From the NCBI RefSeq assembly GCF_028776105.2, contig NZ_CP145606.1, forward strand, positions 2,046,001 to 2,110,000: 64,000 nt of DNA, in the 5' to 3' direction. Shown here in pieces: positions 1-9,500 of this stretch. The stretch is from Neisseria leonii (GTDB taxonomy: Bacteria > Pseudomonadota > Gammaproteobacteria > Burkholderiales > Neisseriaceae). The translations under genes were made by a program, and so were the position numbers. Position 1 is the stretch's first letter. Each line of letters opens with the position of its first letter. The notes under the pieces were generated by a model that made no database searches, was not told the origin of the DNA, and saw nothing but the letters and a program-made list of their open reading frames with translations.

Positions 1-1
1 A

Positions 2-394
2 CAAACCCGCGCGGCCGAGGCGTTTTTTACCCGTTACGATGTGCTGGTAACACCGGTCTGCCCGCGCATCACACCGAAAGTCGGCGAACTGGCACCGGAG
101 GCGGCGCAGCAGCGGCTGAGCCGCCTGCTGCTGGGCAGGCTGAATCTCGGCCGTTTCTTGGCGCGCAATCCGCTGATTGAGCAGGAGAGCATGAAAGCCC
201 TGCATTATGCGGGTTACACACTGCCTTTCAATATGAGCGGATCGCCCGCCATGAGTGTGCCGCTGTATTGGCACAACGGCCTGCCGGTCGGCACACAGTT
301 CGCCGCTGCGGCCGGACGTGAAGATCTTCTGCTGCGGCTGGCCGCGCAGTTGGAACAGATACGCCCGTGGGCGGACAAGACCGCGCCGCTGTAA
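2..394 (+). CDS. Amidase-signature family enzyme, C-terminal part (5' end outside the window)
   Basis: The reading frame is open from base 2 to the TAA at 392-394, so about 130 residues of the C-terminus are visible. The stretch around FNMSGSPAMSVPLYWH followed by LPVGTQFAA is the conserved C-terminal part of amidase-signature hydrolases (GatA, 6-aminohexanoate-cyclic-dimer hydrolase and relatives), which cleave amide bonds with a Ser-cisSer-Lys triad. The triad lies upstream of the window, so activity and substrate cannot be judged. The end QLEQIRPWADK is more like stand-alone amidases than GatA. hisI follows after 21 bases with its own ribosome binding site. Confidence 0.75.
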   Translation, partial: QTRAAEAFFTRYDVLVTPVCPRITPKVGELAPEAAQQRLSRLLLGRLNLGRFLARNPLIEQESMKALHYAGYTLPFNMSGSPAMSVPLYWHNGLPVGTQFAAAAGREDLLLRLAAQLEQIRPWADKTAPL

Positions 395-415
395 GCGGCA
401 GAAAGGAGCAGCACC

Positions 416-817
416 GTGCAGGCATTATTGCAGCAGGTAAAATTTGACGGAAACGGCCTGGTGTGCGCCGTGGCACAGGACGCGGCAACCCTGCGCGTAC
501 TGATGGTGGCGTGGATGAATGCCGAGGCTTTGCAGAAAACTGTTGAAACGGGTTTTGCCCATTATTACAGCCGTTCGCGGCAGAAGCAGTGGATGAAGGG
601 CGAATCCTCGGGGCATACGCAGAAAGTGTGCGAACTGCGGCTCGACTGCGACGGCGATGCGGTGGTGATGCTGATTGAACAGGGCGGCGGCATCGCCTGC
701 CATACCGGCCGCGCAAGCTGTTTTTACCGCATATGGGACGGACAGGGGTGGACAACGGCCGATGCACCGCTCAAAAGCGAAGCCGAAATTTACGCCCAAG
801 GGCGGGAGGCCGTCTGA
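416..817 (+). CDS. hisI: Phosphoribosyl-AMP cyclohydrolase
   Basis: HisI opens the purine ring of phosphoribosyl-AMP, the third step of histidine biosynthesis, in the cytoplasm. The 133-residue product has the family landmarks: [11 protein letters not shown], the active-site segment [19 protein letters not shown], and the metal-ligand cysteines in [13 protein letters not shown] and [13 protein letters not shown]. The start is GTG at 416, chosen because AAGGAG sits at 403-408 and the conserved N-terminus begins there. hisE follows 51 bases downstream, so histidine steps 2 and 3 are encoded as separate adjacent genes rather than as the HisIE fusion of enterobacteria. A DUS overlaps the 3' end. 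Confidence 0.95.
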   Translation: MQALLQQVKFDGNGLVCAVAQDAATLRVLMVAWMNAEALQKTVETGFAHYYSRSRQKQWMKGESSGHTQKVCELRLDCDGDAVVMLIEQGGGIACHTGRASCFYRIWDGQGWTTADAPLKSEAEIYAQGREAV

Positions 818-868
818 AAACAGCCGCTTCTGCCAAGCAGAAAACAGACAGATGGAACAGGAAAACCG

Positions 869-1189
869 ATGAACGATATGCTGAACGAACTGCAAAACCT
901 GATTGAATCGCGTAAGGGGCAGAATCCCGAACATTCTTATGTAGCGAGTTTGCTGCATCGGGGCGGGGACACAATACTGAAAAAAGTCATCGAAGAGGCG
1001 GGCGAAGTGCTGATGGCGGCCAAAGACGGCGATAAGGCGCATCTGGTATACGAAACCGCCGATTTGTGGTTTCACACCATGGTTCTGCTGGCGTACCACG
1101 GCGCGGGCGTGCAGGACGTACTCGACGAGCTGGCGCGGCGGCAGGGTTTGTCGGGGCTGGTGGAAAAAGCGGCCAGACAGCAGCTTTGA
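869..1189 (+). CDS. hisE: Phosphoribosyl-ATP pyrophosphatase
   Basis: HisE hydrolyses phosphoribosyl-ATP to phosphoribosyl-AMP and pyrophosphate, feeding HisI encoded just upstream. The 106-residue all-alpha protein has the MazG-like signature: SYVASLL, then [18 protein letters not shown] and [15 protein letters not shown], which supply the acidic Mg-binding residues (EExxE and ExxD). Length is normal for the stand-alone enzyme. The start ATG at 869 follows a GGAA-containing weak Shine-Dalgarno. The gene probably shares a transcript with hisI and hinT. Confidence 0.95.
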   Translation: MNDMLNELQNLIESRKGQNPEHSYVASLLHRGGDTILKKVIEEAGEVLMAAKDGDKAHLVYETADLWFHTMVLLAYHGAGVQDVLDELARRQGLSGLVEKAARQQL

Positions 1190-1241
1190 TTTGTATTACA
1201 ATTCTGCTTGATTTTGCCGCCAAACATCAGGAGAAACCATT

Positions 1242-1565
1242 ATGGGCGACTGTATTTTCTGCCGCATTGTCCAACAGGAGCTGCCGGCTGCCGTTGTGTA
1301 TGAAGACGGTGAAATGCTGTGCTTCAAAGACATCAACCCGTCCGCGCCAGTGCATCTGCTGCTGATACCGAAAACGCATTTCGATTCGCTCGCCCATGCC
1401 CAAGCGCAGCACGAGGCACTTTTGGGCAGAATGATGCTGAAAGTCCCGCAGATTGCACGGGAAAACGGTCTGTCAGCGGGTTTTAAAACCCTGATTAATA
1501 CAGGCAAAGGCGGCGGGCAGGAAGTGTACCACCTGCATATCCATATTTTGGGCACACCCGCCTGA
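1242..1565 (+). CDS. hinT: HIT-family purine nucleotide phosphoramidase (HinT-like)
   Basis: This is a histidine-triad hydrolase of 107 residues that cleaves AMP-lysine and other AMP phosphoramidates. Diagnostic features are CIFCRI near the N-terminus, [17 protein letters not shown] in the middle, and the catalytic triad HLHIHILG close to the C-terminus. AGGAG at 1230-1234 supports the ATG at 1242. It sits between the his genes and tatA in what looks like one co-directional cluster, an arrangement also known from other Neisseriaceae and beta-proteobacteria. Confidence 0.93.
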   Translation: MGDCIFCRIVQQELPAAVVYEDGEMLCFKDINPSAPVHLLLIPKTHFDSLAHAQAQHEALLGRMMLKVPQIARENGLSAGFKTLINTGKGGGQEVYHLHIHILGTPA

Positions 1566-1704
1566 CCTTGCGGCAGACGGCATGGCGCGTCTGCTTTTTT
1601 CATTTTCCTATTTTCATTGTTTAACAGGCCGTCTGAAACGGACGGAGCAGGTTCGCAGGCGAAACCCGCAACGGCAGAAGACGGCGGCCGCAGAGGATGC
1701 AGCG

Positions 1705-1899
1705 ATGGGCACTTTTTCGATTTGGCATTGGGTGATTGTGTTGGTGATTGTGGTGCTGGTGTTCGGCACCAAAAAACTGCGCAATGTCGGCAAAGACTTG
1801 GGCGGTGCGGTGCATGACTTTAAAAAAGGTTTGAACGAAGGCAGTACCGATACGGCACAAACCGCCGATAAAAGCTCCGATAACGGGCAGAAGCCGTAA
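1705..1899 (+). CDS. tatA: Sec-independent translocase subunit TatA
   Basis: TatA forms the protein-conducting assembly of the twin-arginine translocase, which exports folded proteins through the inner membrane. The 64-residue product has the family layout: MGTFSIWHW, a hydrophobic span [16 protein letters not shown] with the F-G hinge, an amphipathic helix [18 protein letters not shown], and a polar tail. The ATG at 1705 is chosen over an upstream in-frame start at 1582 because the conserved TatA N-terminus begins here; the upstream extension is DUS-derived and unlike TatA. tatB starts 2 bases after the stop. Confidence 0.95.
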   Translation: MGTFSIWHWVIVLVIVVLVFGTKKLRNVGKDLGGAVHDFKKGLNEGSTDTAQTADKSSDNGQKP

Positions 1900-1901
1900 C
1901 C

Positions 1902-2375
1902 GTGTTCGATTTCGGATTCGGCGAGCTGCTGCTGGTCGGTGCGGTGGCACTGGTGGTGCTGGGGCCGGAACGGCTGCCCGTGGTGGCGCGCACCGCCGGC
2001 CGCTGGTTGGGCAAATTGCAGCAGTTGAGTGCCGGTTTCAAAAACGAGCTGAGCCGCCAGGCGGCGGTGGCTGAACTTCACGCCGTCAAAGCGGATTGGG
2101 ATTCGGCGGTGGACGGTGTCCGGCAGGGGCTGGCCGTACCGGCGTGGGAGCGGCTGCCCGAACAGCGCAGCCCCGCCGATTTCGGTGTTGATGAGTCCGG
2201 CCGGCCGCTGCCGTTGGAAGACGTTTATACGCCCGGTGCCGACGGGCAGCTGCAAACGCCGGCCTGGCACAGCGTTTCTCTGCGCCGCCGCGCGCTGGTG
2301 CGCCGCCGCGAAGTGCGCACCCGTGTCCGCGCCAAAGCGGCGGTGCGCGTACACCGTGCCCGGCGTATTGATTGA
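1902..2375 (+). CDS. tatB: Sec-independent translocase subunit TatB
   Basis: TatB works with TatC to bind twin-arginine signal peptides. The N-terminus MFDFGFGELLLVGAVALVVLGPERLP is the typical TatB membrane segment followed by the GPERLP hinge, then an amphipathic helix (residues 26-50) and a long polar tail to residue 157. Translation starts at GTG 1902, directly after the tatA stop, pointing to coupling. The C-terminal tail is arginine-rich (residues 125-157), a feature seen in some beta-proteobacterial TatB proteins whose role is not established. Confidence 0.93.
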   Translation: MFDFGFGELLLVGAVALVVLGPERLPVVARTAGRWLGKLQQLSAGFKNELSRQAAVAELHAVKADWDSAVDGVRQGLAVPAWERLPEQRSPADFGVDESGRPLPLEDVYTPGADGQLQTPAWHSVSLRRRALVRRREVRTRVRAKAAVRVHRARRID

Positions 2376-2428
2376 CTTTATCTGTGCGCCGGCCGTTCGG
2401 CGGCGGCTGCGCTGAAAGCGGGTGTTTT

Positions 2429-3151
2429 GTGTCCGACAGCCAACCCCTGATTGAGCATTTAATCGAATTGCGCCGCCGTCTGGTGTGGACGGCGGCGGTG
2501 CTGCTGCTGGCGTTTGTGATTGCCGTGCCGTTTGCGCAGCCTCTATATACGCTGGTGGCACGCCCGCTGACGGCCAGCCTGCCGCACGGTACGAATATGA
2601 TCGCCACCGATGTCATCGCGCCGTTTTTCGTACCTGTGAAAGTGGCGCTGATGACGGCGTTTCTGTGTACTCTGCCGCACACGCTCTACCAGCTTTGGGC
2701 GTTTGTCGCCCCCGCGCTGTACCGCAACGAAAAAAAGCTGGTGCTGCCGCTTTTGCTGTCCAGCCTGCTGCTGTTTTTCTGCGGCATGGCATTTGCCTAT
2801 TTTCTGGTGTTTCCGCTGATTTTCCAGTTTCTGGCCGGCGTAACGCCCGAGGGCGTGAGCATGGCGACGGACATCGACAAATATCTGTCATTTGTTTTGG
2901 GTATGTTTGTCGCATTCGGCACAGTGTTTGAAGTGCCGGTTGTGGTGGTACTGCTTCACCGCATGGGTGCGGTCAGCCTGCACCGGCTCAGACAGGCGCG
3001 CGCTTATGTGGTTGTGGGCGCGTTTGTGGTGGCCGCAGTCATCACGCCGCCCGATGTGCTGTCGCAGATTTTGATGGCGGTGCCGATGATTGTGCTGTAT
3101 GAGGCGGGCATCGTAGCCGCCCGCCTGTTTCCGCCGGAAAATATGCCGTAA
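2429..3151 (+). CDS. tatC: Sec-independent translocase subunit TatC
   Basis: TatC is the polytopic receptor of the twin-arginine translocase. The 240-residue protein begins SDSQPLIEHLIELRRRL, the conserved cytoplasmic signal-peptide-binding region, and has six predicted membrane spans, including FVAPALYRNEKK and the C-terminal YVVVGAFVVAAVITPPDVLSQ segment. I chose GTG at 2429 because the family-conserved sequence begins exactly there; an in-frame TTG at 2372 would add a non-conserved arginine-rich extension overlapping tatB. tatA, tatB and tatC form a complete export system. A DUS lies just after the stop. Confidence 0.95.
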   Translation: MSDSQPLIEHLIELRRRLVWTAAVLLLAFVIAVPFAQPLYTLVARPLTASLPHGTNMIATDVIAPFFVPVKVALMTAFLCTLPHTLYQLWAFVAPALYRNEKKLVLPLLLSSLLLFFCGMAFAYFLVFPLIFQFLAGVTPEGVSMATDIDKYLSFVLGMFVAFGTVFEVPVVVVLLHRMGAVSLHRLRQARAYVVVGAFVVAAVITPPDVLSQILMAVPMIVLYEAGIVAARLFPPENMP

Positions 3152-3278
3152 CCCATCATCAGAGGCCGTCTGAAACGGCGGCCGCGGTGTGCGGCAGAAG
3201 AGGCTTTTTACCGTTCGGGCAGTTTGATGACGGATACCGCAGTAGCGGCGGTCTGCCCGTCTTTTGAGGAACCTTGCC

Positions 3279-4790
3279 ATGACTCCGTTTACGCTGGCCG
3301 TGCATTCAGACGGCATACCGATGGATTTGAATCCGAAAATGGCCAACCGCCACGGCCTGATTGCCGGTGCCACGGGGACGGGTAAAACCGTCAGCCTGCG
3401 CAAAATGGCCGAAATGTTCAGTACCGCCGGTGTGCCGGTGTTTCTGGTGGACGTGAAGGGCGATTTGTCGGGGCTGGCCGAGGCGGGCGGCAACAGCGGC
3501 AAAGTCGCCGAGCGTATGGCGCAGTTCGGTTTGGGCGAAGACTATCTGCGCGGTTTTCCCGTGCGTTTTTGGGACGTGTACGGCGAAAGCGGCATTCCGG
3601 TGCGCGTGACCCTGTCGGAAATGGGGCCGCTGCTGCTGACGCGGCTGATGGATTTGAATGCCACGCAGGAGGGTGTGCTCAATCTGGTGTTCAGAGTGGC
3701 CGACGATAAGGGCTGGCATCTGATTGATTTGAAGGATTTGCGCGCGCTGCTGCAATATGTGTCCGACAACGCCAAAGAGTTCCGCGCGGTGTACGGCAAT
3801 GTTTCGGCCGCCAGCGTGGGCGCGATCCAGCGGCAGCTTCTGGTGTTGGAGGGCGAGGGCGGCAACGACTTTTTCGGCGAGCCTGCGCTGAACCTGCGCG
3901 ACTGGCTGCAAAACGAAGGCGGCAAAGGGGTCATCAATATCCTCAATGCGGAAAAACTGATGCGCCGCCCGCGTATTTACAGCGCGTTTCTGCTGTGGTT
4001 TCTGGCCGAACTGTTTGAAAATCTGCCCGAAGTGGGCGATTTGGACAAACCGCAATTCGTGATGTTTTTCGATGAAGCGCATCTGATGTTCGACCATGCC
4101 GCGCCTGCTTTGGTGGCGCAGGTCGAGCAGGTGGTGCGCCTGATCCGTTCCAAGGGCGTGGGCGTGTATTTTGTGACGCAGAATCCGCTGGATCTGCCCG
4201 ACAGCATTTTGGGGCAGCTGGGCAACCGTATCCAGCACGCTTTGCGTGCGTTTACCCCGCGCGACCAGAAAGCGGTAAAAGCGGCGGCCGACACGTTCCG
4301 CAGCAATCCGGCGTTCAAGACGGCCGATGCGGTTACCGAGCTGGGCGTGGGCGAGGCCTTGGTGTCGTTCTTGGACGATAAAGGTATGCCCGGCGTGGTG
4401 CAGCGCGCGTGGGTGCTGCCGCCGTCTTCGCAGCTGCCGCCGCTGGGCGGGGCGGAACGCGCGCGCCGTGTCGAAACCGATATACTTTACCGCCATTACC
4501 GTGAGGCGCAGGACAATTTTTCCGCGTTTGAAGCCTTGGCCGAACAGTCGCGGCAGCAGGCTGCCGCCGCAGAGGCGCAGCAGTCGGCCAAAGTGCAGGC
4601 CGAAACGGTCAAGGCACAGCCGCCCGGTATGCTGGAAGGTTTTCTCGGCGGCCTGTCGGGCGGGCGTAAAAAATCGGGTCAGGGTGTGGCGTACAATGTG
4701 GCCGATGCGGTGGGCAGCCAGATTAACCGCCAAGTCAGCCGCGCCATTTCGCGCAGCGTGATGGGCATTATCAAAAATATGTTCAAATAA
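3279..4790 (+). CDS. HerA-like helicase/ATPase (DUF853 family, YjgR-like)
   Basis: This 503-residue P-loop ATPase belongs to the HerA/FtsK-like DUF853 family (E. coli YjgR); the biological role is not established. Residues 30-37 form Walker A (GATGTGKT), and FFDEAHLMFD around residues 262-271 is Walker B. A glutamine-rich, coiled-coil-prone segment lies around residues 415-445, and the C-terminus SRAISRSVMGIIKNMF is typical of the family. ATG 3279 is preferred over the in-frame TTG at 3264 because GAGGAA precedes it at 3266-3271. It is monocistronic between DUS and ends in an inverted-DUS hairpin. Confidence 0.85.
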   Translation: MTPFTLAVHSDGIPMDLNPKMANRHGLIAGATGTGKTVSLRKMAEMFSTAGVPVFLVDVKGDLSGLAEAGGNSGKVAERMAQFGLGEDYLRGFPVRFWDVYGESGIPVRVTLSEMGPLLLTRLMDLNATQEGVLNLVFRVADDKGWHLIDLKDLRALLQYVSDNAKEFRAVYGNVSAASVGAIQRQLLVLEGEGGNDFFGEPALNLRDWLQNEGGKGVINILNAEKLMRRPRIYSAFLLWFLAELFENLPEVGDLDKPQFVMFFDEAHLMFDHAAPALVAQVEQVVRLIRSKGVGVYFVTQNPLDLPDSILGQLGNRIQHALRAFTPRDQKAVKAAADTFRSNPAFKTADAVTELGVGEALVSFLDDKGMPGVVQRAWVLPPSSQLPPLGGAERARRVETDILYRHYREAQDNFSAFEALAEQSRQQAAAAEAQQSAKVQAETVKAQPPGMLEGFLGGLSGGRKKSGQGVAYNVADAVGSQINRQVSRAISRSVMGIIKNMFK

Positions 4791-4795
4791 ACCGC

Positions 4796-4824
4796 AGGCC
4801 GTCTGAAAACGATTCAGACGGCCT
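4796..4824 (+). terminator. Inverted-DUS terminator after the HerA-like gene
   Basis: AGGCCGTCTGAA (4796-4807) and its reverse complement (4813-4824) form a 12-bp stem with a short loop, six bases after the stop codon of the preceding gene. Inverted DUS pairs are known to double as transcription terminators in Neisseria. An AT-rich stretch follows rather than a clean T run. Confidence 0.75.
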
Positions 4825-4962
4825 TATATATTACAGAGTGAAATAAACTTAACAAAACTTCGCGGTTTCGTTGAGTTACAGTCATCATCATTTGCGTCAG
4901 CCCAGTTCGAGTTCCTTTATGTACCATCCGTTAAATTCAAAGGAACCCGACTCTGTCTGCTC
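4820..4962 (+). repeat. About 143-bp intergenic repeat, copy A (inverted partner at 32874-33013)
   Basis: The segment is closely matched, in opposite orientation, by 32874-33013. Shared blocks include TTAACAAAA, CAGTCATCATCA, CATCCGTTAAATTCAAAGG and AACCCGACT. It contains an internal hairpin (GTTCCTTT at about 4911 pairing with AAAGGAAC at about 4939) and starts at a DUS. It lies in the leader of the downstream HAD gene and may carry that gene's promoter. No protein coding is evident. The family is not one I recognise by name; it is not the Correia/NEMIS element. Confidence 0.7.
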
Positions 4963-4997
4963 CCATAGGCATCTCTTTTACTTTTTACGGAGTCAGC

Positions 4998-5792
4998 ATG
5001 AATCGGAACCAACCGAAAATCGTTTTTTTCGATATTGACGACACGCTCTATATCAAAGGCGAACGGCGCGTGCCGGACAGCGCGCGGCAGGCTTTGGCCG
5101 CTTTGCGCCGTCGCGGCACCGTTACGGCGATTGCCACCGGCCGCACACCGGCGGTGCTGCCCGAGGCGGTCAAAAGCCTGATCGGCGAGGGCATCGATAT
5201 TTTGGTGTGCATCAACGGACAATATGTGGCGCGCGGCGGGGAAGTGTTGGCGCATTTTCCGATGGACGCGGCTGCGGTGTCGGAATTGACGGAGAAGCTG
5301 ACGGCGTGCGGCATTGCGGTGGGGCATGTTTCGCACAGGGGTATCACAGTGTCGCACGAAAGCGGCGGCCTGCTGCGCGCCACGCGCGATTTGGGTATTG
5401 CCTATGCCGATATGCCGTCTGTGGCGGCGGGGCAGCCCGTTTATCAGATGCTGGCGTTTTATCCGCCGCAGCGCGAAGCGGAAGTGGCCGCGCTCTTGCC
5501 CGAAGGCATCAAAACGGTGCGCTGGCACGCGGAGGCGGTGGATTTGCTCGACGCGGACGGCTCGAAAGCGCGCGGCATTGCCGCCGTGCTGGCGCATTTG
5601 GGCTGGCAGGCGGCCGATGCGGCGGCGTTCGGCGACGGGTTGAACGATTTGGAAATGATGGCGGCGGTGGGTTTCGGCGTGGCGGTGGGCAATGCCGTGC
5701 CCGAACTGAAAGCCGTTGCCGATTATATTGCCCCACCCGTTGATTCAGACGGCCTCGCCCGCGCGTTGCGCGATTTGGGCTGGATTGATTAG
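4998..5792 (+). CDS. Cof-type HAD-IIB family phosphatase
   Basis: This is a cytosolic haloacid-dehalogenase-type phosphatase of 264 residues, probably acting on sugar phosphates or similar small phosphates. Motif I is FFDIDDTLY with the nucleophile Asp12 and general acid Asp14; motif II is IATGR near residue 49; the C-terminal motif GDGLNDLEMM completes the active site. The HAD-IIB cap occupies roughly residues 80-190. ACGGAG precedes ATG 4998. The preceding 150 bases hold a repeat element also found inverted at 32.9 kb. The substrate cannot be told from sequence. Confidence 0.85.
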   Translation: MNRNQPKIVFFDIDDTLYIKGERRVPDSARQALAALRRRGTVTAIATGRTPAVLPEAVKSLIGEGIDILVCINGQYVARGGEVLAHFPMDAAAVSELTEKLTACGIAVGHVSHRGITVSHESGGLLRATRDLGIAYADMPSVAAGQPVYQMLAFYPPQREAEVAALLPEGIKTVRWHAEAVDLLDADGSKARGIAAVLAHLGWQAADAAAFGDGLNDLEMMAAVGFGVAVGNAVPELKAVADYIAPPVDSDGLARALRDLGWID

Positions 5793-6559
5793 GTGTCTGT
5801 GCCGCCCAGCAGTTCGGCCATGCGTGCCAGACGCAGGGTGTCGCTGCCCCATTTGCGCGACCGTAAACGGCGCAGCGGGGCAATGTGCCGTGCAGCGGTG
5901 CGGATTTGTGCGCGCTGCTCGGGCGGCAGCGCGGCGGCGTGCTGCCGCCAGCAGCCGGCTGCCTGTGCCAGCACGCCGCGCCTGTCCAGCCACAGGGCGG
6001 TGGATTGCAGGTAACAGAACCAGTCGCGGCTCTGGCACATCGGCAGGGTCAGAAATTCTCCCGGGTCGTCTTCAAAGTCGATAAAGCCGATGCCGCCGTC
6101 TTCCAGGCGCACCATATTGCGGATAAAGGCCTGACTCAAATAAGCCTGCCCGGCGTGGGCGGCGGCAATGGCGGCCAAACCGTCCTGCCAGGTTTGCAGC
6201 GGACTGCCGCCGTTTTCCAGCTCGGCCAGCAGGCTGTGCGATCCCAGATGGCCGAACATGATGCCGCCCGGCAGGGCGGCGAGCAGGGGCGGGACTGACA
6301 CGCCCTGTGCGGCCAGTTGGCGCAGGCGGCGCTGTTCGGTGTCCAGCGCGGTTTGGCCGCCGAAGTTGGGAACGGGGCGCAGCGCGTCCAGTTCGAGCAG
6401 GCGGGCGATGCCGCCCAAGATGCGGTAATGCCATGCCGGAATGGTTTTGCCGGTGCGGCGGATCCAGACCTGTTGCCCGTCGTCCAGCACATGGCTTTGA
6501 ATGGTGGCCGTCTGCCGGGGCAGCAGGCGGGCGAGGGCTTCGGTGTAGCGGTTTTCCAT
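5789..6559 (-). CDS. Putative kinase-fold protein (lipopolysaccharide kinase InaA/WaaP-like)
   Basis: The 256-residue product has features of the small bacterial kinase fold used by Kdo and heptose kinases: a beta-rich N-terminus with WIRRTG and a lysine in GKTIPAWHY, a central AHAGQAYLSQAFIRNMV that resembles the catalytic loop (H-G-x...N), and GFIDFEDDPGE, which looks like the DFG/DxD metal-binding segment. No membrane span or signal peptide is seen. The 3' end overlaps the convergent HAD gene by 4 bases, and the start at 6559 lies 8 bases from the smc 3' end, so it may be co-transcribed with smc. The family assignment is an inference. Confidence 0.5.
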   Translation of the reverse strand: MENRYTEALARLLPRQTATIQSHVLDDGQQVWIRRTGKTIPAWHYRILGGIARLLELDALRPVPNFGGQTALDTEQRRLRQLAAQGVSVPPLLAALPGGIMFGHLGSHSLLAELENGGSPLQTWQDGLAAIAAAHAGQAYLSQAFIRNMVRLEDGGIGFIDFEDDPGEFLTLPMCQSRDWFCYLQSTALWLDRRGVLAQAAGCWRQHAAALPPEQRAQIRTAARHIAPLRRLRSRKWGSDTLRLARMAELLGGTDT

Positions 6560-6567
6560 AGGGTTCC

Positions 6568-9500
6568 TCAGGCTTCGGCCATTTGCAGGGCTTGGCGGAT
6601 ATCGACGGCTACAATGCGCGATACGCCTTTTTCCTGCATGGTTACGCCGATGAGCTGCTCGGCCATTTCCATGGTCAGGCGGTTGTGCGAGATGTAGAGA
6701 AACTGCGTTTGCGTACTCATTTCTTTGACGAGCCGGCAGAAGCGGGCGGTGTTGGCATCGTCCAGCGGCGCATCGACTTCGTCGAGCAGGCAGAAGGGCG
6801 CGGGGTTGAGGCTGAACAGGGCGAAGACCAGGCTCATGGCGGTCAGAGCTTTTTCGCCGCCGCTCAACAGATGAATGGTGCTGTTTTTCTTGCCCGGCGG
6901 CCGCGCCATAATCGATACGCCCGCCGTCAGCAAATCGTCGCCGATCATATGCAGGACGGCTTCGCCGCCGCCGAACAGGGTGGGGAAAAACGTCTGTACT
7001 TTTTCATTGACCGCATCGAAGGTTTCTTTGAAGCGTGCTTTGGTTTTGCCGTCGATTTGGGCGATGGCCTCTTCGAGCAGGGCAATGGCCGCCTGAACGT
7101 CTTCGCGCTGGCTGCGGTAGTAGCCGTCGCGTTCGCGCGCTTCTTCCAATTCTTGCAGGGCGGCCAGATTGACGGCGCCGAGTGCTTCAATCTGGCGGTT
7201 CAGACGGCCGATGTCGCTGTTCAGTGTGTCAGGGTGCTCTGCCGTTGCCAAGCGTGATTCGAGTGCCGCCAAATCCGCGCCGCGTGCGGTCAGGTTTTGG
7301 TGGAAGCGTTTGGCGTTAATCAGGGCTTCCTGCTGTTGCAGCAGGGCGGTTTGGGTGGCGTCCTGCAAGGGCGGCAGGCTGCTGTGCAGTGCCTGCCGGG
7401 CGGCGTACTGTTCGCGGCTTTGCGCCTGTGCGGCGGCCAGTTGCGCCTGTACGGCGGCGTATGCTTCGTCGAGTGTCTGTACGGCTTCGCCCAGTTCGTT
7501 GAGTTTGAGGTGCTGATCGTCGCCGTCGGTTTCGGTTTCACGGGCCAGAGCCAGTTCGGACTGGCGTTCCTGCCAATCCAGGGTTTGCTGTTCCAGCTGG
7601 GTTAATTGTTGCAGGTCATGCTGTTTTTGCTGTTGCAGTTTGTGGACGGCCAACTCGGCGGTGCCGTATCGGCGGTTGGCTTCCAACAGGGCAAGCTGTG
7701 CCTGTTTCAGACGGCCTTGCCGGGTTTGGCGGTCGTCGGCTGTCTGCTGCCGGCGCTGTTCGAGTTCGGCGGCGGCCTCGGCCAGCGTGGCGGTGTCGTC
7801 TTCCAGACCGTCTGCCGTCTGCATCAGAGAGGTCTGTTCGGCTTCGATTTGCGCCAGCTCCTGTGTGATGTGCTCGCGGCGGATTTGGCCTTGGTTGGTG
7901 CGTGCCAGCATCTCGGCGGCGCGCTGTTGCGCCCGGCTGTATTCGAGGTTGTGCTGTTTTTGCTGTTGCAGCAGTGCTTTATAGTGGACTTCGGCGGCTT
8001 CGCGTTCGGTTTGGATGTGTGCGAGCTGTTGCGCGGCTTCGGCCAGTTCGGGCGACAGCCGGGCGGATTCGGCTTCCAGATCGGACAGTTGTCCGCGCTG
8101 GGCCATCAGATTGTCCCGGCCGCTGCGGGCATAGAGTACGGTGCCGACGCGGTCGATGCGGTGGCCTTCGGGCGTGAGCCAGATTTGGCCGGGGTTCAGG
8201 TCGGCTTGGCGGCTCAGGGCATAATTGAGGTTCGGGGCGCATAACACGCCGTCGAGCCAGTGGTGCAGGGCCGTCTGAAACGGGGCTTGTGCTTGGATTT
8301 GGTTGAGCAGGGCGGTAGCGGGCAGGTTTTTTTTCAGGCCGCCGGAAAGGTTGTCGGCCAGCCAGGCCGCGCCGCCTTCGGGCAGGGGGGCGGGCGGGGC
8401 AAAATCGGGCGGGACGGCGCGCGCGCGCAGGCGTTCGCCCAGTATCACGCCCAGTGCGTGCTGCCATTCGGACGGGGCGTGGATGTGCTGCCACAGTTGC
8501 GGCGCACCGGCGGCTGAGGTGTGCTGCCAGAAGTCGTCGCCGTTATCGGTTTCCTGTGCCAGCAGCTGTGCCAGTGCCTGACAGTGGGCTTCGAGGCTGA
8601 TGTGCTGCTGTTGCAGGGTTTGGTGGCGCTGCGAGGCCGTCTGAAAACGGGTGTGCAGCTCATTCAGGCGGGTTTCGGCAGCGGCCAGCTGTGTTTCGAT
8701 GTGTTCCTGACCGCTGTGCAGCAGTGCGGCTTCTTCCTGTGCGGCTTCGGTTTCGCCGCTGTCGGGCAGGTTGAGTGCCTGCTGCTCCTGTTTCAGACGG
8801 CCTTGCCGAGCTTCGTTCTGTTGCAGGGTGTGCCGTGTGTGTGTCAGTTGCTGCTGTTTGACCGCCAGTTCGCGTTTGATGCGGTTGTACTCGTCCTGCT
8901 GGCTCTGATGGGCGGTGTTGAGTTCGGCTTGGGCTTCTTCCAGTTTGGGCAGCTGCTCTTCGTATTCCGCTACCAGCATGGCGGCTTCGGCCAATTCGGC
9001 CTGTCTGTCTTCTATCTGCCCGTCGGTTTCTTCGATTTGTGCGCGGATTTCCTGCTGTTGCTGGTGGATGCGCGACAGTTGCAGCTGCGCGGCGGCTTTG
9101 TCCTGCTCGATGCGCTGGTGCAGTTTCTGGCGGTGGCGGATTTGCTCTTCCAAACGGGCAATCTGCTCGCGCAGTACGCCGCGCCGGTTACTGATGTCGT
9201 GTGCGTTTTGCTGCTGTGCCTGTTCGTCGGCCTGCAATGCGTGCAGGGTTTCGTCCAAAGTTTGGATTCGGGCAGCGGTTTCGTCCTGCTGCCGGCGGAG
9301 GGTTTCGTGCTGTGCGGCCGCCTGATCGGCGGCGGCAAGGGATTGGCGCCATTGGGTGAAATCGAGCAAATCCTGCTGTTGCGACAGTTGGCGGGTCAGG
9401 TTTTGATACCGTTCGGCGGTGGCGGCCTGTTTTTCCAGTTTTTCCACTTGGCGCGCCAACTCGCTCTGCAAATCGTCCAGCCGTTGCAGATGGTCGCGCG

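Noticed and set aside
3306..4733. A 475-residue minus-strand open frame opposite the HerA-like gene
   Set aside because: His/Arg/Gln-rich antisense frame of a firmly identified ATPase.
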